Notes under the pieces: generated by a model
What the model was told of the DNA's origin: nothing
What the model saw: the letters and a program-made list of their open reading frames with translations, nothing else
Databases searched by the model: none
In this document: positions 1-6,963 of the stretch, in pieces
How positions within the stretch are numbered: the stretch's first letter is position 1
How the letters are laid out: every line of letters begins with the position of its first letter
Program-made: the position numbers and the translations under genes
NCBI GenBank assembly: GCA_019417795.1
Contig: DXUR01000004.1
Coordinates: 1 to 34,741 of the forward strand
Source: Clostridiales bacterium
GTDB lineage: Bacteria; Bacillota_A; Clostridia; Oscillospirales; Oscillospiraceae
Reading direction: 5' to 3'
Length of the DNA stretch: 34,741 nucleotides

Positions 1-201
1 GAGTAGTGCACTGTTCTTACCCCGCATGGCCATATCGCCCAGGATATAGACGGTATCACCGTTGTTGATCTTGGCGTTCCAGCGTTCGAGGATGTACTGG
101 TTCATCTCTTCTACCGTAGCGAACGGGCGTCTGTCGTAGTTTCTGCCTTCATCTGTCTGGTTGCGGTTGAATAGGTGCAAATCTCCAATGTAATAATTCA
201 T
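1..201 (-). CDS. Metallophosphoesterase, N-terminal part (runs off window)
   Basis: The first 67 residues read from an ATG at 201 preceded by AAGGAGG. They contain a GDLH metal-binding motif about residues 6-9 and a second GD motif (ILGDM) about residues 53-57, the first two motifs of calcineurin-like phosphoesterases. The region between them includes a WNAKINNGD stretch typical of small bacterial members of this fold. The GNHD/E and GHxH motifs would lie beyond the window edge. It is probably the last visible gene of a minus-strand operon with the two genes to its right. The substrate is unknown; family members act on phosphoesters of nucleotides, nucleic acids or proteins. Confidence 0.75.
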   Translation of the reverse strand, partial: MNYYIGDLHLFNRNQTDEGRNYDRRPFATVEEMNQYILERWNAKINNGDTVYILGDMAMRGKNSALL

Positions 202-212
202 CCGATCCCTCC

Positions 213-821
213 TTAGGTGATACGGTAGATCACACGGATTTGAGAGGCAGCCCGATCACCATAGGACTGACCCGCCCGGTAAGGGAGCGCATCATTGAAG
301 CACTCAACCTGATACTTCAGGCGCTCCACCATAGCCCGGATGTTCTCTGTGTTTGCAAAGGTGTCGTTCCAGCGATAGAGCACATACTCGTTTCGGGTAG
401 CCTGAGGCAATTCGAGCAACTCGTGAGCGGTCAGGTATTCGTTAATATCGTCAATCTTGTGTTCTTCATAAGCTGCAATCTGGTTGCGGGTGACATAGTA
501 TTCCATCTGGTACGGGCCATTGAGCAGCCGTTCAAAATCATCGAGATTCCCGGCTACATAGAAGCGCTCCAGTCGAAGACTATCCTCTCGGCCTTCAAAA
601 GTACTTGCAAGTAAAAGCTGCTGCGTGCTCTCAGCCAAGTCATCAAAGCCAATGGCCCATGCTCCGTTCACCTGATCCTCCAGCAAGCCAATAAAGCTGC
701 GTGAAATGGTGGCGAGGTACTGATGACGCAATTTGCCGTCAATATCCTTGGTATGGAAGTCGATGTTGTACCACTTGCCCTCGTACTTGGCCTCGACCAT
801 GAAATCATAATAGGTGCTCAT
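213..821 (-). CDS. Hypothetical protein, 202 aa
   Basis: I do not recognise this family. The ATG at 821 overlaps the stop of the upstream phosphoesterase by four bases (ATGA), with a GGAGATG ribosome site, so the two are translationally coupled. The protein is acidic and rich in aromatic residues, with many Tyr, no signal peptide and no membrane segment. The first half looks beta-rich and the region around residues 75-150 is more helical, with short acidic patches. It lies between two phosphoesterase genes and may work with one of them, but this rests on position only. Confidence 0.7.
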   Translation of the reverse strand: MSTYYDFMVEAKYEGKWYNIDFHTKDIDGKLRHQYLATISRSFIGLLEDQVNGAWAIGFDDLAESTQQLLLASTFEGREDSLRLERFYVAGNLDDFERLLNGPYQMEYYVTRNQIAAYEEHKIDDINEYLTAHELLELPQATRNEYVLYRWNDTFANTENIRAMVERLKYQVECFNDALPYRAGQSYGDRAASQIRVIYRIT

Positions 822-1753
822 GAGATATCATCTCCATTCTTTTGGTTTGGTGCATCATCCAGAAGTCCCAGCGCTTCCACAATCTCCGCCTGACGATGCA
901 TGCGGCGAAGCATGTCCTTTTCTGCCGCAACGGAGGCTTCGCGAGGGATCATAGTGTAGTCATTATGCATGATCCGAATCTTGTCCACTTCTTTCTCGGT
1001 GTGGTAGTGGGCGAAATACCATCGCTCATAATCGAGTTTCGCCTCGATCTGCTCCAGCCATACTTCGGTAGACTTGTCCACGGTGCTCTGATCGATCATG
1101 GGCAGAAAGACCTCGGTCGGCTCATACTTCAACGGGCCGGTATGAGACAACACGATATCAATCTTCCAGCTGCGCTCGGCGAGGACGCGCTCCACCTTGG
1201 CTTTGATTTCTTCGGAAGGCTGTTCATCTGGGAACCAGCTCCAACCACGGGCCAGACGATAGTATTTATCCACGCTGTAGGCGCCGCCGATGACAATGCA
1301 GGAATTGCCATTGAAGTCATAGACCTCGCCGTCAATAGCGAACAGGATATTAGGATAAGCCGGCTGCATCCATACCTTGCCACCGTGATATTCGGCGAGC
1401 TCATAACCGAGTGCTTCGGATGGGCGCATCTCGTGGTTGCCGTGTAAGCAGAAGAAGGTGATGGGTACCTGGGCAAGTTGGTCTTTCTTCTTTCGGTCCC
1501 TGCGGTCATTGTAGTAGTTCAGCCCTGCGTCGCCCAAGATTACAAAGGTGTTTTCCGGTTCAACCTCTCTGCGTGCGCAGAACTCGATCACGCGCTCAAA
1601 TTGCCCATGGGTGTCGCCAGTCATATATACTTGGTTGCGAGGGTCCAGGATTTCCAGCAGATGGGCTCGCACTTCTTCCTCAGAATAGTATGGGCCCTCT
1701 TGTGCTTCTTCGAGCATGGCCATCAACTCTTTTGCTGCTTCTTCTCTGCCCAT
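818..1753 (-). CDS. Calcineurin-like metallophosphoesterase, 311 aa
   Basis: The protein carries the full two-metal phosphoesterase signature in order: GDTHG near residues 46-50, a GD motif (ILGDAG) about 72-77, GNHE about 100-103, a single His in VLSHTGP about 202-208 and a final His pair in AHYH about 248-251. Length is normal for single-domain soluble members. Start ATG at 1753 follows AAAAGGAG. An N-terminal helix of about 35 acidic residues precedes the catalytic fold, and the C-terminal 40 residues are helical and charged. It is the first gene of a three-gene minus-strand operon. The substrate cannot be told from sequence. It is one of three different phosphoesterases within 6 kb. Confidence 0.85.
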   Translation of the reverse strand: MGREEAAKELMAMLEEAQEGPYYSEEEVRAHLLEILDPRNQVYMTGDTHGQFERVIEFCARREVEPENTFVILGDAGLNYYNDRRDRKKKDQLAQVPITFFCLHGNHEMRPSEALGYELAEYHGGKVWMQPAYPNILFAIDGEVYDFNGNSCIVIGGAYSVDKYYRLARGWSWFPDEQPSEEIKAKVERVLAERSWKIDIVLSHTGPLKYEPTEVFLPMIDQSTVDKSTEVWLEQIEAKLDYERWYFAHYHTEKEVDKIRIMHNDYTMIPREASVAAEKDMLRRMHRQAEIVEALGLLDDAPNQKNGDDIS

Positions 1754-1848
1754 TTTTATTCACTCCTTTTCGTTGGCAGGAGCTTGGATACTCCCAATAC
1801 CACTTACGGATGACAGGATTGCTTAACAACGGAATCAAACGAAATTGA

Positions 1849-1876
1849 CGCGGCGATGGAGCTACCCATTGCCGCG
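1849..1876 (-). terminator. Hairpin after the exonuclease gene
   Basis: An 11-bp stem (CGCGGCGATGG pairing with CCATTGCCGCG, one G-T pair) lies just downstream of the minus-strand stop at 1887. On that strand it is followed by AATTTCG, a weak U tract. It separates the exonuclease gene from the phosphoesterase operon. Confidence 0.5.
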
Positions 1877-1886
1877 CCTTTCTTAC

Positions 1887-3512
1887 TTAACCCATTGCCA
1901 GCTCCTGGCTCTGGTTGTCCTTGGCGACAATCTCTTCAATCAACTTGCTGTCATGGCGCATGATGTAATCAAAGGTGTCTTTGAGGGAGAGGAAGAGACG
2001 GGGCTGTGTATGGAACTTCTTTGTGTTCTCGCGCTCGGTGACGAGATTGATATGCTCCAGCCGAACGGGCCGCAAACTCATGTCGATACGCCACTTGCCG
2101 GCCATGGTCTGCAGCGTGAAATATCGCATGTCATATTCGAAGGGCAGACAGTGCTGCGTACAGAGCTGAATCAGTGTGTCCGTAGTCTCGCCGTGTCGCT
2201 CCTTATTGGTGATAGGAATTGAGAATTTTACATCCTGCTTGGGACTGGGTCTGCAATGGCGGCAAGGAGAATAGCCGGCTCGCACAGCGTCCTGATACCG
2301 CGCAAAACCCCTGAGTTGGTTGAGCCCAGTAATCTTTGAGCAGTTTCTTGTGTGGAAGGTGCTATACCCCTTGCTTGCCCAGAAAGCAAGACCGGGTTGC
2401 GAAAGGGCCATGACGGTATTGCGCTCAGCCTCCGTCAAATCGCCGCGCTTGAAAGCTGTTTCGCGTTCTTCCTTAGCTCGCTTGAACCGACCTAGGGCCT
2501 TTCGTTCTTCGCCGTTCAGATTGCGGTTTTCCGCTTTCTGCGGCTTGTTTTGCTTTATCGGCAAAGAAATACGCTTGCGCTCTATCGGCACGGGCTTACA
2601 ATGTTTACAGGGCCGGCGTCCGCTCTTCAAGCAGGTCTCATAGGATACGGTACCCTGAATGTCAAAGGATAGCAGCACATGCGAGCAGTTTCGTGTATGA
2701 AACACCTTGGACTGCTTGGAATACACATAATTGTAATCAGATCGGGTGATGGAGTCCTGGTTACGATCCCAAAGCGCATCCAGAAATTCATCATGGCAGC
2801 AGGCGCAGGGTTTATACCGCTTCCGGATCGGTGCCTTAAACGAAGTGTATGCCGGCAGGTAACGGTTATCCGGAAGCAGCTCGCAATCAGAGTGGTGCAG
2901 CAGCTGGGTTGAGGTATCGTAGAGAAGCGGAAACACCGGTGATCCTTTCAGAGCAGTGGTGTCCTTTACCCACTTCTTGGGTGGCGCCTGCAGATTTCTT
3001 TGCTGGAAATCGATGCTTTGAACGAGAGCCTGTATCGCCAAAACATCATTGATGGAACAGTGTGCAGGTTCTGGCGTCGGGATATCTCTTGCCGCACAAA
3101 TCTTGTAGGGACTTCCTACGGCACCTTTCTGACCGGCCAGGAACCCGTAGATGTAGTCGGAGAGGAATACTACCATAGAGGCCCGATCACGGATCTGTGC
3201 TACCTTGGTGAACATGATATAGAGGTCATAGGCCTCCTGGTGCCACCAGCAGAGAATGTCCTCGGGCTGTAGCCAGTGCTCAAAGGCGTCAAGTGCCGGA
3301 TAGAGCGAATCTGCATTCAGAAAGTTGTCACGAGTCCAACCGGAGAAGGCCATGTGATCCCACTTCTGGAAGGTGATATCCTTGGGCCGAAAGAGTACAG
3401 AGAAGGAATCCACCGTCTGCCATTCTTCATCTACACGGATTGCCGCAAGCTGTGTTGGCCAGTGATTTCCGTGTCGATTTGTAACCCACTCCATATCGAT
3501 CAGAACATACAT
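1887..3512 (-). CDS. DEDDh-type 3'-5' exonuclease domain fused to three Ada-like Cys zinc repeats, 541 aa
   Basis: The N-terminus has a DxE motif (LIDMEW, D6/E8), a central Asp after a Trp-rich helix, and HCSIND (H-x4-D), the pattern of DnaQ/RNase T-like DEDDh exonucleases. After about residue 190 come three copies of a module containing FHTRNC or HHSDC followed 25-30 residues later by RPCKHC, SPCRHC or KPCACC. This resembles the Ada N-terminal zinc-binding repeat, with the last two copies clearest. A charged helical linker separates copies two and three. The start chosen is ATG 3512, ten bases after AAAGGAG; the upstream GTG at 3521 is too close to it. Role inferred: nuclease with metal-bound nucleic-acid or damage-recognition modules. 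The combination is unusual. Confidence 0.7.
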   Translation of the reverse strand: MYVLIDMEWVTNRHGNHWPTQLAAIRVDEEWQTVDSFSVLFRPKDITFQKWDHMAFSGWTRDNFLNADSLYPALDAFEHWLQPEDILCWWHQEAYDLYIMFTKVAQIRDRASMVVFLSDYIYGFLAGQKGAVGSPYKICAARDIPTPEPAHCSINDVLAIQALVQSIDFQQRNLQAPPKKWVKDTTALKGSPVFPLLYDTSTQLLHHSDCELLPDNRYLPAYTSFKAPIRKRYKPCACCHDEFLDALWDRNQDSITRSDYNYVYSKQSKVFHTRNCSHVLLSFDIQGTVSYETCLKSGRRPCKHCKPVPIERKRISLPIKQNKPQKAENRNLNGEERKALGRFKRAKEERETAFKRGDLTEAERNTVMALSQPGLAFWASKGYSTFHTRNCSKITGLNQLRGFARYQDAVRAGYSPCRHCRPSPKQDVKFSIPITNKERHGETTDTLIQLCTQHCLPFEYDMRYFTLQTMAGKWRIDMSLRPVRLEHINLVTERENTKKFHTQPRLFLSLKDTFDYIMRHDSKLIEEIVAKDNQSQELAMG

Positions 3513-3570
3513 CTCTGTCACTCTCCTTTGTGAGACCTATCGGATTATGGCCATAGCATACAATAGAGGG

Positions 3571-3588
3571 TGTCCAAAAGAACGGACA
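3571..3588. promoter_or_regulatory. TGTCC-N8-GGACA operator-like palindrome, copy 1
   Basis: An 18-bp interrupted palindrome sits in the divergent gap between the exonuclease gene (minus) and the small plus-strand gene at 3700. Nearly identical copies occur at 6295-6312 (17 of 18 identical) and, in the opposite orientation, at 14021-14038. Recurrence in regulatory gaps suggests a binding site for an element-encoded regulator; which one is unknown. Confidence 0.45.
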
Positions 3589-3699
3589 GCACATATGTGT
3601 ACCCTGCGGGAAGGTAGTAATTACAGTACAACGCCGTGGTTTTTTCAAAAACTATGTTGCACTTTCTCTGGTTTGGTGTCTCATATATGGGGGATCAAA

Positions 3700-3954
3700 A
3701 TGAACATATTGCAAAAGCTGTTTCAAGGAAAATGCATTCCTGTTTCAGAGCATGGCGGGAACTCATATTGTGAATATGAGGTAGCCGTGGAAAAACTTTG
3801 TAAGATTGCAGAAAACCTGCGACAATATGGCGTGCCGGAAGAGCTGATTTCTGCGCTTGATAAAGCGGAGAACGAGATCCTTGCATTGGAAGAGGAGCGG
3901 ATGTTCCGTTTTGCGATTCGATATCGAGCAGAATTACAGCGAGAGCTTATGTGA
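3700..3954 (+). CDS. Small helical protein, 84 aa (DUF6809-like)
   Basis: The start is ATG 3700 with GGGGGAT five to nine bases upstream; the longer in-frame extension to 3547 crosses the regulatory palindrome and looks non-coding. The protein begins with a short hydrophobic/basic segment ending near a Pro, then has two predicted helices, the second rich in Glu and Arg and ending in a basic tail. This pattern, NILQKLFQGK then a coiled helix pair, resembles small proteins of Clostridia mobile elements grouped as DUF6809. That assignment is from memory. No catalytic motif is visible. Confidence 0.6.
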   Translation: MNILQKLFQGKCIPVSEHGGNSYCEYEVAVEKLCKIAENLRQYGVPEELISALDKAENEILALEEERMFRFAIRYRAELQRELM

Positions 3955-3984
3955 AAGGGACAGGCCATTGCGGCCTGCCCCTTT
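3954..3984. terminator. Bidirectional hairpin between convergent genes
   Basis: A 13-bp stem (AAAGGGACAGGCC with GGCCTGCCCCTTT, one mismatch) has a five-base loop. It lies exactly between the plus-strand stop at 3954 and the minus-strand stop at 3990. Its own A/T ends supply short U tracts in both directions. Confidence 0.6.
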
Positions 3985-3989
3985 CGCTA

Positions 3990-4652
3990 TTATGCGGTTT
4001 TCTTCTTCCGTTCCTGCTCCCGTTCAACCTGTTCATAGGAGCCGATGTACCCAAGTCTGTATTCCAGAAGAAGCGTGTGGTCGATCATACTCATGCTCTC
4101 AAGCCCTCCGACTGCGTCAATAACCCTCAGCGCCGCACGATAGCCACAATAGAAAGCGTGGCAGGCAAAGGAGTGAATGCGTTGGCCCCAAGCGCATTCC
4201 AACGAGACAACATGCTCCTTGTTTTCATCCGTCAGCTCCTCGCCCAGCTCCTTCCCCAGGCGAAGAATCTCGTCGTTGCGGGCGTAGTAGTCTACATGGC
4301 GCTGCATACCGGGCATCTCCATAAGGCTTTTCATGAGGTAGCGATCGAAGCCATCCTCTGTTATCCCATTCCCACTGAAGAACAACTGGAAGCCAGAGAA
4401 CAGGCCCGCTTCAAACCCATAGTGGGAGGCGTATTTGCGATTCTGCCGATAGCGCTCTTCCATCGTCTTCAACTTCTCCATTTGCTCGGAACTGAGCACT
4501 TTGGGCAACTCCAATCTTGCCGCATCATACTCGCCCTCTTCCGTTGCGAATGACTCTACTGCCCATGCATCGTACTCCTCGCTGATATATGCGTCGTAGG
4601 TGGAGTCGAGGGCACGCCTTTTCATGTTTTCCAGCATACTTGCTACGCTCAT
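3990..4652 (-). CDS. Hypothetical protein, 220 aa
   Basis: I do not recognise this protein. The ATG at 4652 follows AAAGGAG with normal spacing. It is predicted almost wholly helical, acidic in the first 60 residues, with a Phe/Gly-rich stretch about residues 80-95 (a small hydrophobic patch, not a clear membrane segment) and a Cys/His-containing stretch about residues 155-170. The C-terminus is a charged helix ending in a Lys run. It is a single-gene transcript: upstream is a GTAC-repeat region that may be its operator, downstream a convergent terminator. Confidence 0.65.
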   Translation of the reverse strand: MSVASMLENMKRRALDSTYDAYISEEYDAWAVESFATEEGEYDAARLELPKVLSSEQMEKLKTMEERYRQNRKYASHYGFEAGLFSGFQLFFSGNGITEDGFDRYLMKSLMEMPGMQRHVDYYARNDEILRLGKELGEELTDENKEHVVSLECAWGQRIHSFACHAFYCGYRAALRVIDAVGGLESMSMIDHTLLLEYRLGYIGSYEQVEREQERKKKTA

Positions 4653-4668
4653 TTTTACTATCTCCTTT

Positions 4669-4703
4669 GTACTATATTGATACTAATCGTACCAGATAAG
4701 TAC
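4669..4703. promoter_or_regulatory. GTAC-repeat operator candidate upstream of the 220-aa gene
   Basis: Within 35 bp the tetramer GTAC occurs three times, with spaced copies of the form GTAC-N7-GTAC and a partial GATAC. A related segment (GTACGGATAATAC, then GTAC again) lies at 5201-5224 upstream of the XRE gene. The shared pattern in the two promoters flanking the XRE regulator suggests its binding sites. Confidence 0.35.
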
Positions 4704-4752
4704 ATAATAAGGGGAAGTAAGCGCAAAACTTGTCGAATCATGGGGAGTGCGC

Positions 4753-4791
4753 AAAAAAAGATATGCACCTACCGAAAACCGGCAGGTGCAT
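4753..4791 (-). terminator. Rho-independent terminator of the XRE gene
   Basis: A 12-bp stem (ATGCACCTACCG with CGGCAGGTGCAT, one mismatch) is followed on the minus strand by seven U residues. It starts four bases after the stop codon of the XRE gene. Confidence 0.85.
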
Positions 4792-4794
4792 GGC

Positions 4795-5127
4795 TTAGCA
4801 GATTCGCTTTATGACAGGTATCGCATTGAGTGCGATCTCCACACAAGCGTCCTCTTGGGCTTTTGTCAGGCCCATATTCTCAAGTTCCCGGCGTACTCTG
4901 CGCTCGAGGGGAAGTTCAGTTTTACCAGCGAGGTAATCCAGGGACACATCGAGTATATCCGAAATGTTGTCTAACAGAGCGTAGCTGGGTCGTCTGGTAC
5001 CATTTTCGATATGGCGCAGAGACTCCGTGGCAATGCCAAGCTGCTCAGAGAGTTGTTCCGCAGTCAGTTTCCTGAATTGCCTCGCAGTCCGTATTCGGTT
5101 GCCCATTACATGTAAATTGGTGCTCAT
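4795..5127 (-). CDS. XRE-family transcriptional regulator, 110 aa
   Basis: A helix-turn-helix of the Cro/C1 type spans about residues 9-63, with the typical core AEQLSEQLGIATESLRHIE and the closing LDVSLDYLAG. The tail of about 45 residues is helical and likely mediates dimerisation. The start chosen is ATG 5127, preceded by AGGAG with eight-base spacing; the in-frame ATG at 5148 lacks a ribosome site. It is monocistronic with its own terminator, and GTAC-type repeats lie upstream of it and of the neighbouring 220-aa gene. It is probably an autoregulating repressor of element genes. Confidence 0.85.
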   Translation of the reverse strand: MSTNLHVMGNRIRTARQFRKLTAEQLSEQLGIATESLRHIENGTRRPSYALLDNISDILDVSLDYLAGKTELPLERRVRRELENMGLTKAQEDACVEIALNAIPVIKRIC

Positions 5128-5200
5128 TGAACATCTCCTACCTATCATTATCTTCCTTTAAGTATAGGAGATTAACGGCGACTCAAAAATGAGCAGAACA

Positions 5201-5224
5201 GTACGGATAATACAAAATTAGTAC
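5201..5224. promoter_or_regulatory. GTAC-repeat operator candidate upstream of the XRE gene
   Basis: The segment reads GTACGGATAATAC followed by AAAATTA and GTAC, and matches the pattern at 4669-4703. It lies about 75 bases upstream of the regulator's start, where an autoregulatory site would be expected. Confidence 0.35.
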
Positions 5225-5249
5225 GATTGCAGGAATTATCGCTGACAAG

Positions 5250-5289
5250 AAAAAGGACGCCTTCTAGCAGTATAAGCAGAAGGCATCCT
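5250..5289 (-). terminator. Rho-independent terminator of the PPP-type phosphatase gene
   Basis: A 12-bp stem (AGGACGCCTTCT with AGAAGGCATCCT, one mismatch) is followed on the minus strand by five U residues. It lies 15 bases beyond the stop codon at 5305. Confidence 0.8.
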
Positions 5290-5304
5290 CATGTTGATTG
5301 GTTA

Positions 5305-5949
5305 TTAGATGTAGAATTCTTTCAGATCGTCCAGTCGAAGGCAGGCGAGGCGCCGCAGTTCTGTCTTATTCCCGCACCCACAATCGATATCGATCAGCCC
5401 ATTTCCATGCCAGATGGCGAAGGGGCTTTCCATATCGCCACTCATGTAGCAGGTGGGCGTATGGCCGACGATTGCGATGCGATCCTCGAAGTACGGAGGA
5501 TCATCCGGTTTAGGCCTCCTCCAAATTCGATCATCCGGGTCATCTGACGGCATGGCATGAACCAGATGGAATTTGCGGTCGCCAACCTCAACATCAAAAT
5601 GATCCGGCAGCGTACTCAGGAAATGTATGATCCTGCTTCGCTCAGCGAGCGAACATACATAGAGCAGCTCTCGATATGTATTACTTCCACCATTCTCTAG
5701 CCATAACCGTCTGCTTCCATACACACTGTTGGGGCCAAGGGTATCCAGACACATTTGCTCGTGGTTGCCTAGTAGCATGAACATGTTCGGTGTGTCCTTG
5801 ATGATTTTGAGGATCTCCACGCCTCCTGGATGGCGATCTATCACATCGCCTATGATGTATAGCGTATCGTCTGAAAAGAAATTGATCAGGTCGAGCATCG
5901 CCTTGAAGCGATCCAACTCGCCATGGATGTCGGACATACAATATATCAC
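5305..5949 (-). CDS. PPP-family serine/threonine phosphatase-like metallophosphoesterase, 214 aa
   Basis: The order of motifs is that of PrpE/ApaH-type PPP enzymes: SDIHG (residues 6-10), GDVIDR (about 38-43), GNHE (about 61-64), a metal His in LVHAM (about 131), and GHTPT (about 164). An IDIDCGCG segment near the C-terminus matches the conserved end of this group. The start is GTG 5949, eight bases after AAGGAGG; the next ATG is four codons inside and lacks good spacing. Known substrates include phosphoproteins and dinucleoside tetraphosphates; the one here is unknown. It has its own terminator. Confidence 0.85.
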   Translation of the reverse strand: MIYCMSDIHGELDRFKAMLDLINFFSDDTLYIIGDVIDRHPGGVEILKIIKDTPNMFMLLGNHEQMCLDTLGPNSVYGSRRLWLENGGSNTYRELLYVCSLAERSRIIHFLSTLPDHFDVEVGDRKFHLVHAMPSDDPDDRIWRRPKPDDPPYFEDRIAIVGHTPTCYMSGDMESPFAIWHGNGLIDIDCGCGNKTELRRLACLRLDDLKEFYI

Positions 5950-5980
5950 TTGCGATGCCTCCTTCTAAAAAAGTCAAGTC

Positions 5981-6008
5981 TTGATTTGTTTTGAAATCCC
6001 TCTATAAT
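5981..6008 (+). promoter_or_regulatory. Sigma-A promoter for the 78-aa gene
   Basis: TTGATT at 5981-5986 and TATAAT at 6003-6008 are separated by 16 bases. The start codon at 6043 lies 35 bases downstream, with AGAGGAG between. Confidence 0.7.
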
Positions 6009-6042
6009 CGCCTGTAAAGAACACGAAAGAGGAGTAGAGAAG

Positions 6043-6279
6043 ATGAACCAATCCGTATTGCCCGGTTTCGAGTTCCTGCTGATGGGGACAAAGGAAATTA
6101 TACAGGAGTATCCGAAAGCGCAGACTGTTGGCGAACTGGATAAAATGCTCCTGAAGGTCTGTCATGAGGCAAATAACGAGTCGATATCGGATTCTGAATT
6201 CCGTGGCATGATCTACGACCTGATGCTCAGGAAAGTAGAGCTCATGGAGGATCGGATGCCAAAGGTCCAGCTTACCTAA
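6043..6279 (+). CDS. Hypothetical small protein, 78 aa
   Basis: I do not recognise it. ATG 6043 follows AGAGGAG and a good promoter, so it is very likely expressed. The sequence is helical and acidic, with conserved-looking LPGFEFLLMGTKEI at the start, and no membrane segment or Cys motif. It sits alone on the plus strand between minus-strand genes and is followed by an operator-like palindrome and a terminator hairpin. A regulatory or antagonist protein is possible, but nothing in the sequence shows it. Confidence 0.65.
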   Translation: MNQSVLPGFEFLLMGTKEIIQEYPKAQTVGELDKMLLKVCHEANNESISDSEFRGMIYDLMLRKVELMEDRMPKVQLT

Positions 6280-6294
6280 AGATATCGCACTCGC

Positions 6295-6312
6295 TGTCCA
6301 ATAGAACGGACA
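6295..6312. promoter_or_regulatory. TGTCC-N8-GGACA operator-like palindrome, copy 2
   Basis: It differs from the copy at 3571 by one base and lies in the gap between the 78-aa gene and the convergent terminator. A TACAAT sequence follows 11 bases later on the plus strand, so it could overlap an unannotated promoter. Confidence 0.4.
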
Positions 6313-6357
6313 TACCCTACAATACCATTTTTCCTCTTCACTATCAAGAGGTTGAAG

Positions 6358-6395
6358 GCCCCCGACATCGTTATGGATGCCGGGGGCTTCTTGTT
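6358..6395. terminator. Terminator hairpin between convergent genes
   Basis: A stem GCCCCCG/CGGGGGC extends inward through CATC/GATG with single mismatches. It is followed by TTCTTGTT on the plus strand. It lies between the plus-strand stop at 6279 and the minus-strand stop at 6394. Confidence 0.6.
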
Positions 6396-6963
6396 AGCTC
6401 ACTTGCACATACTGAGTTTCGATGACTTCACTGGGAGGCACGGAAGCAAAGGGCTGTCGGGACCATGCGGGGGCCATAACAGGAAGCAGAGAGCCGGACT
6501 CGGCCAGTTCATAGGCACGCAGCATATCTTCCGCAGACAGGTTCGGGGTCCGGGTACGAGGCGGTGCAATCTTGGTCAGATCAAAGATGATCGCGCCCTG
6601 CTCAGGCCAGGGCACGCCATAGAACCGGCGCGGCGTCTTCGCGGTTTCCCAGCCCAGCTTGCTCCGGATGATGTGGGTGAGCATCCGGTTACTCACAGTC
6701 GTCCACTTTTTTTGACCTTTCAGATCATCGGCAGTGCGACCGGCCATAAAGGGCACGGCGCACTTGTCCTTCGGATCACAGGCCTGAATGGCCAGCGTGC
6801 AGCCATCCGAGCTGATCAGCAGACGAATATGCTCCGGATAGCCCAACTCAGCGGCACTCAGATTATTGAACCGGATGCTCGAGTGGGCGATGCGCGCCTC
6901 AGCGGCGCTGAAGGTGCGAAGGGTCGGGTTGACAATGCGGAATTCAGACATGCAGGCATTCAT
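6394..6963 (-). CDS. Hypothetical protein, 189 aa, coupled to a serine recombinase
   Basis: I do not recognise this family. ATG 6963 overlaps the recombinase stop by four bases and has AAGGAGG ten bases upstream. The first half looks like a small alpha/beta domain with a LLISSDGCTLAIQACD strand-turn-strand segment. The middle is basic, with a possible helix-turn-helix-like stretch around residues 85-105. The C-terminal 40 residues contain Pro-rich and disordered-looking stretches. It is the last gene of the long minus-strand operon. Tight coupling suggests an accessory factor for the recombinase, which is inference from position. Confidence 0.65.
   Translation of the reverse strand: MNACMSEFRIVNPTLRTFSAAEARIAHSSIRFNNLSAAELGYPEHIRLLISSDGCTLAIQACDPKDKCAVPFMAGRTADDLKGQKKWTTVSNRMLTHIIRSKLGWETAKTPRRFYGVPWPEQGAIIFDLTKIAPPRTRTPNLSAEDMLRAYELAESGSLLPVMAPAWSRQPFASVPPSEVIETQYVQVS

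Noticed and set aside
3547..3699. N-terminal extension of the 84-aa gene
   Set aside because: It spans the operator-like palindrome and lacks a ribosome site; ATG 3700 has one.
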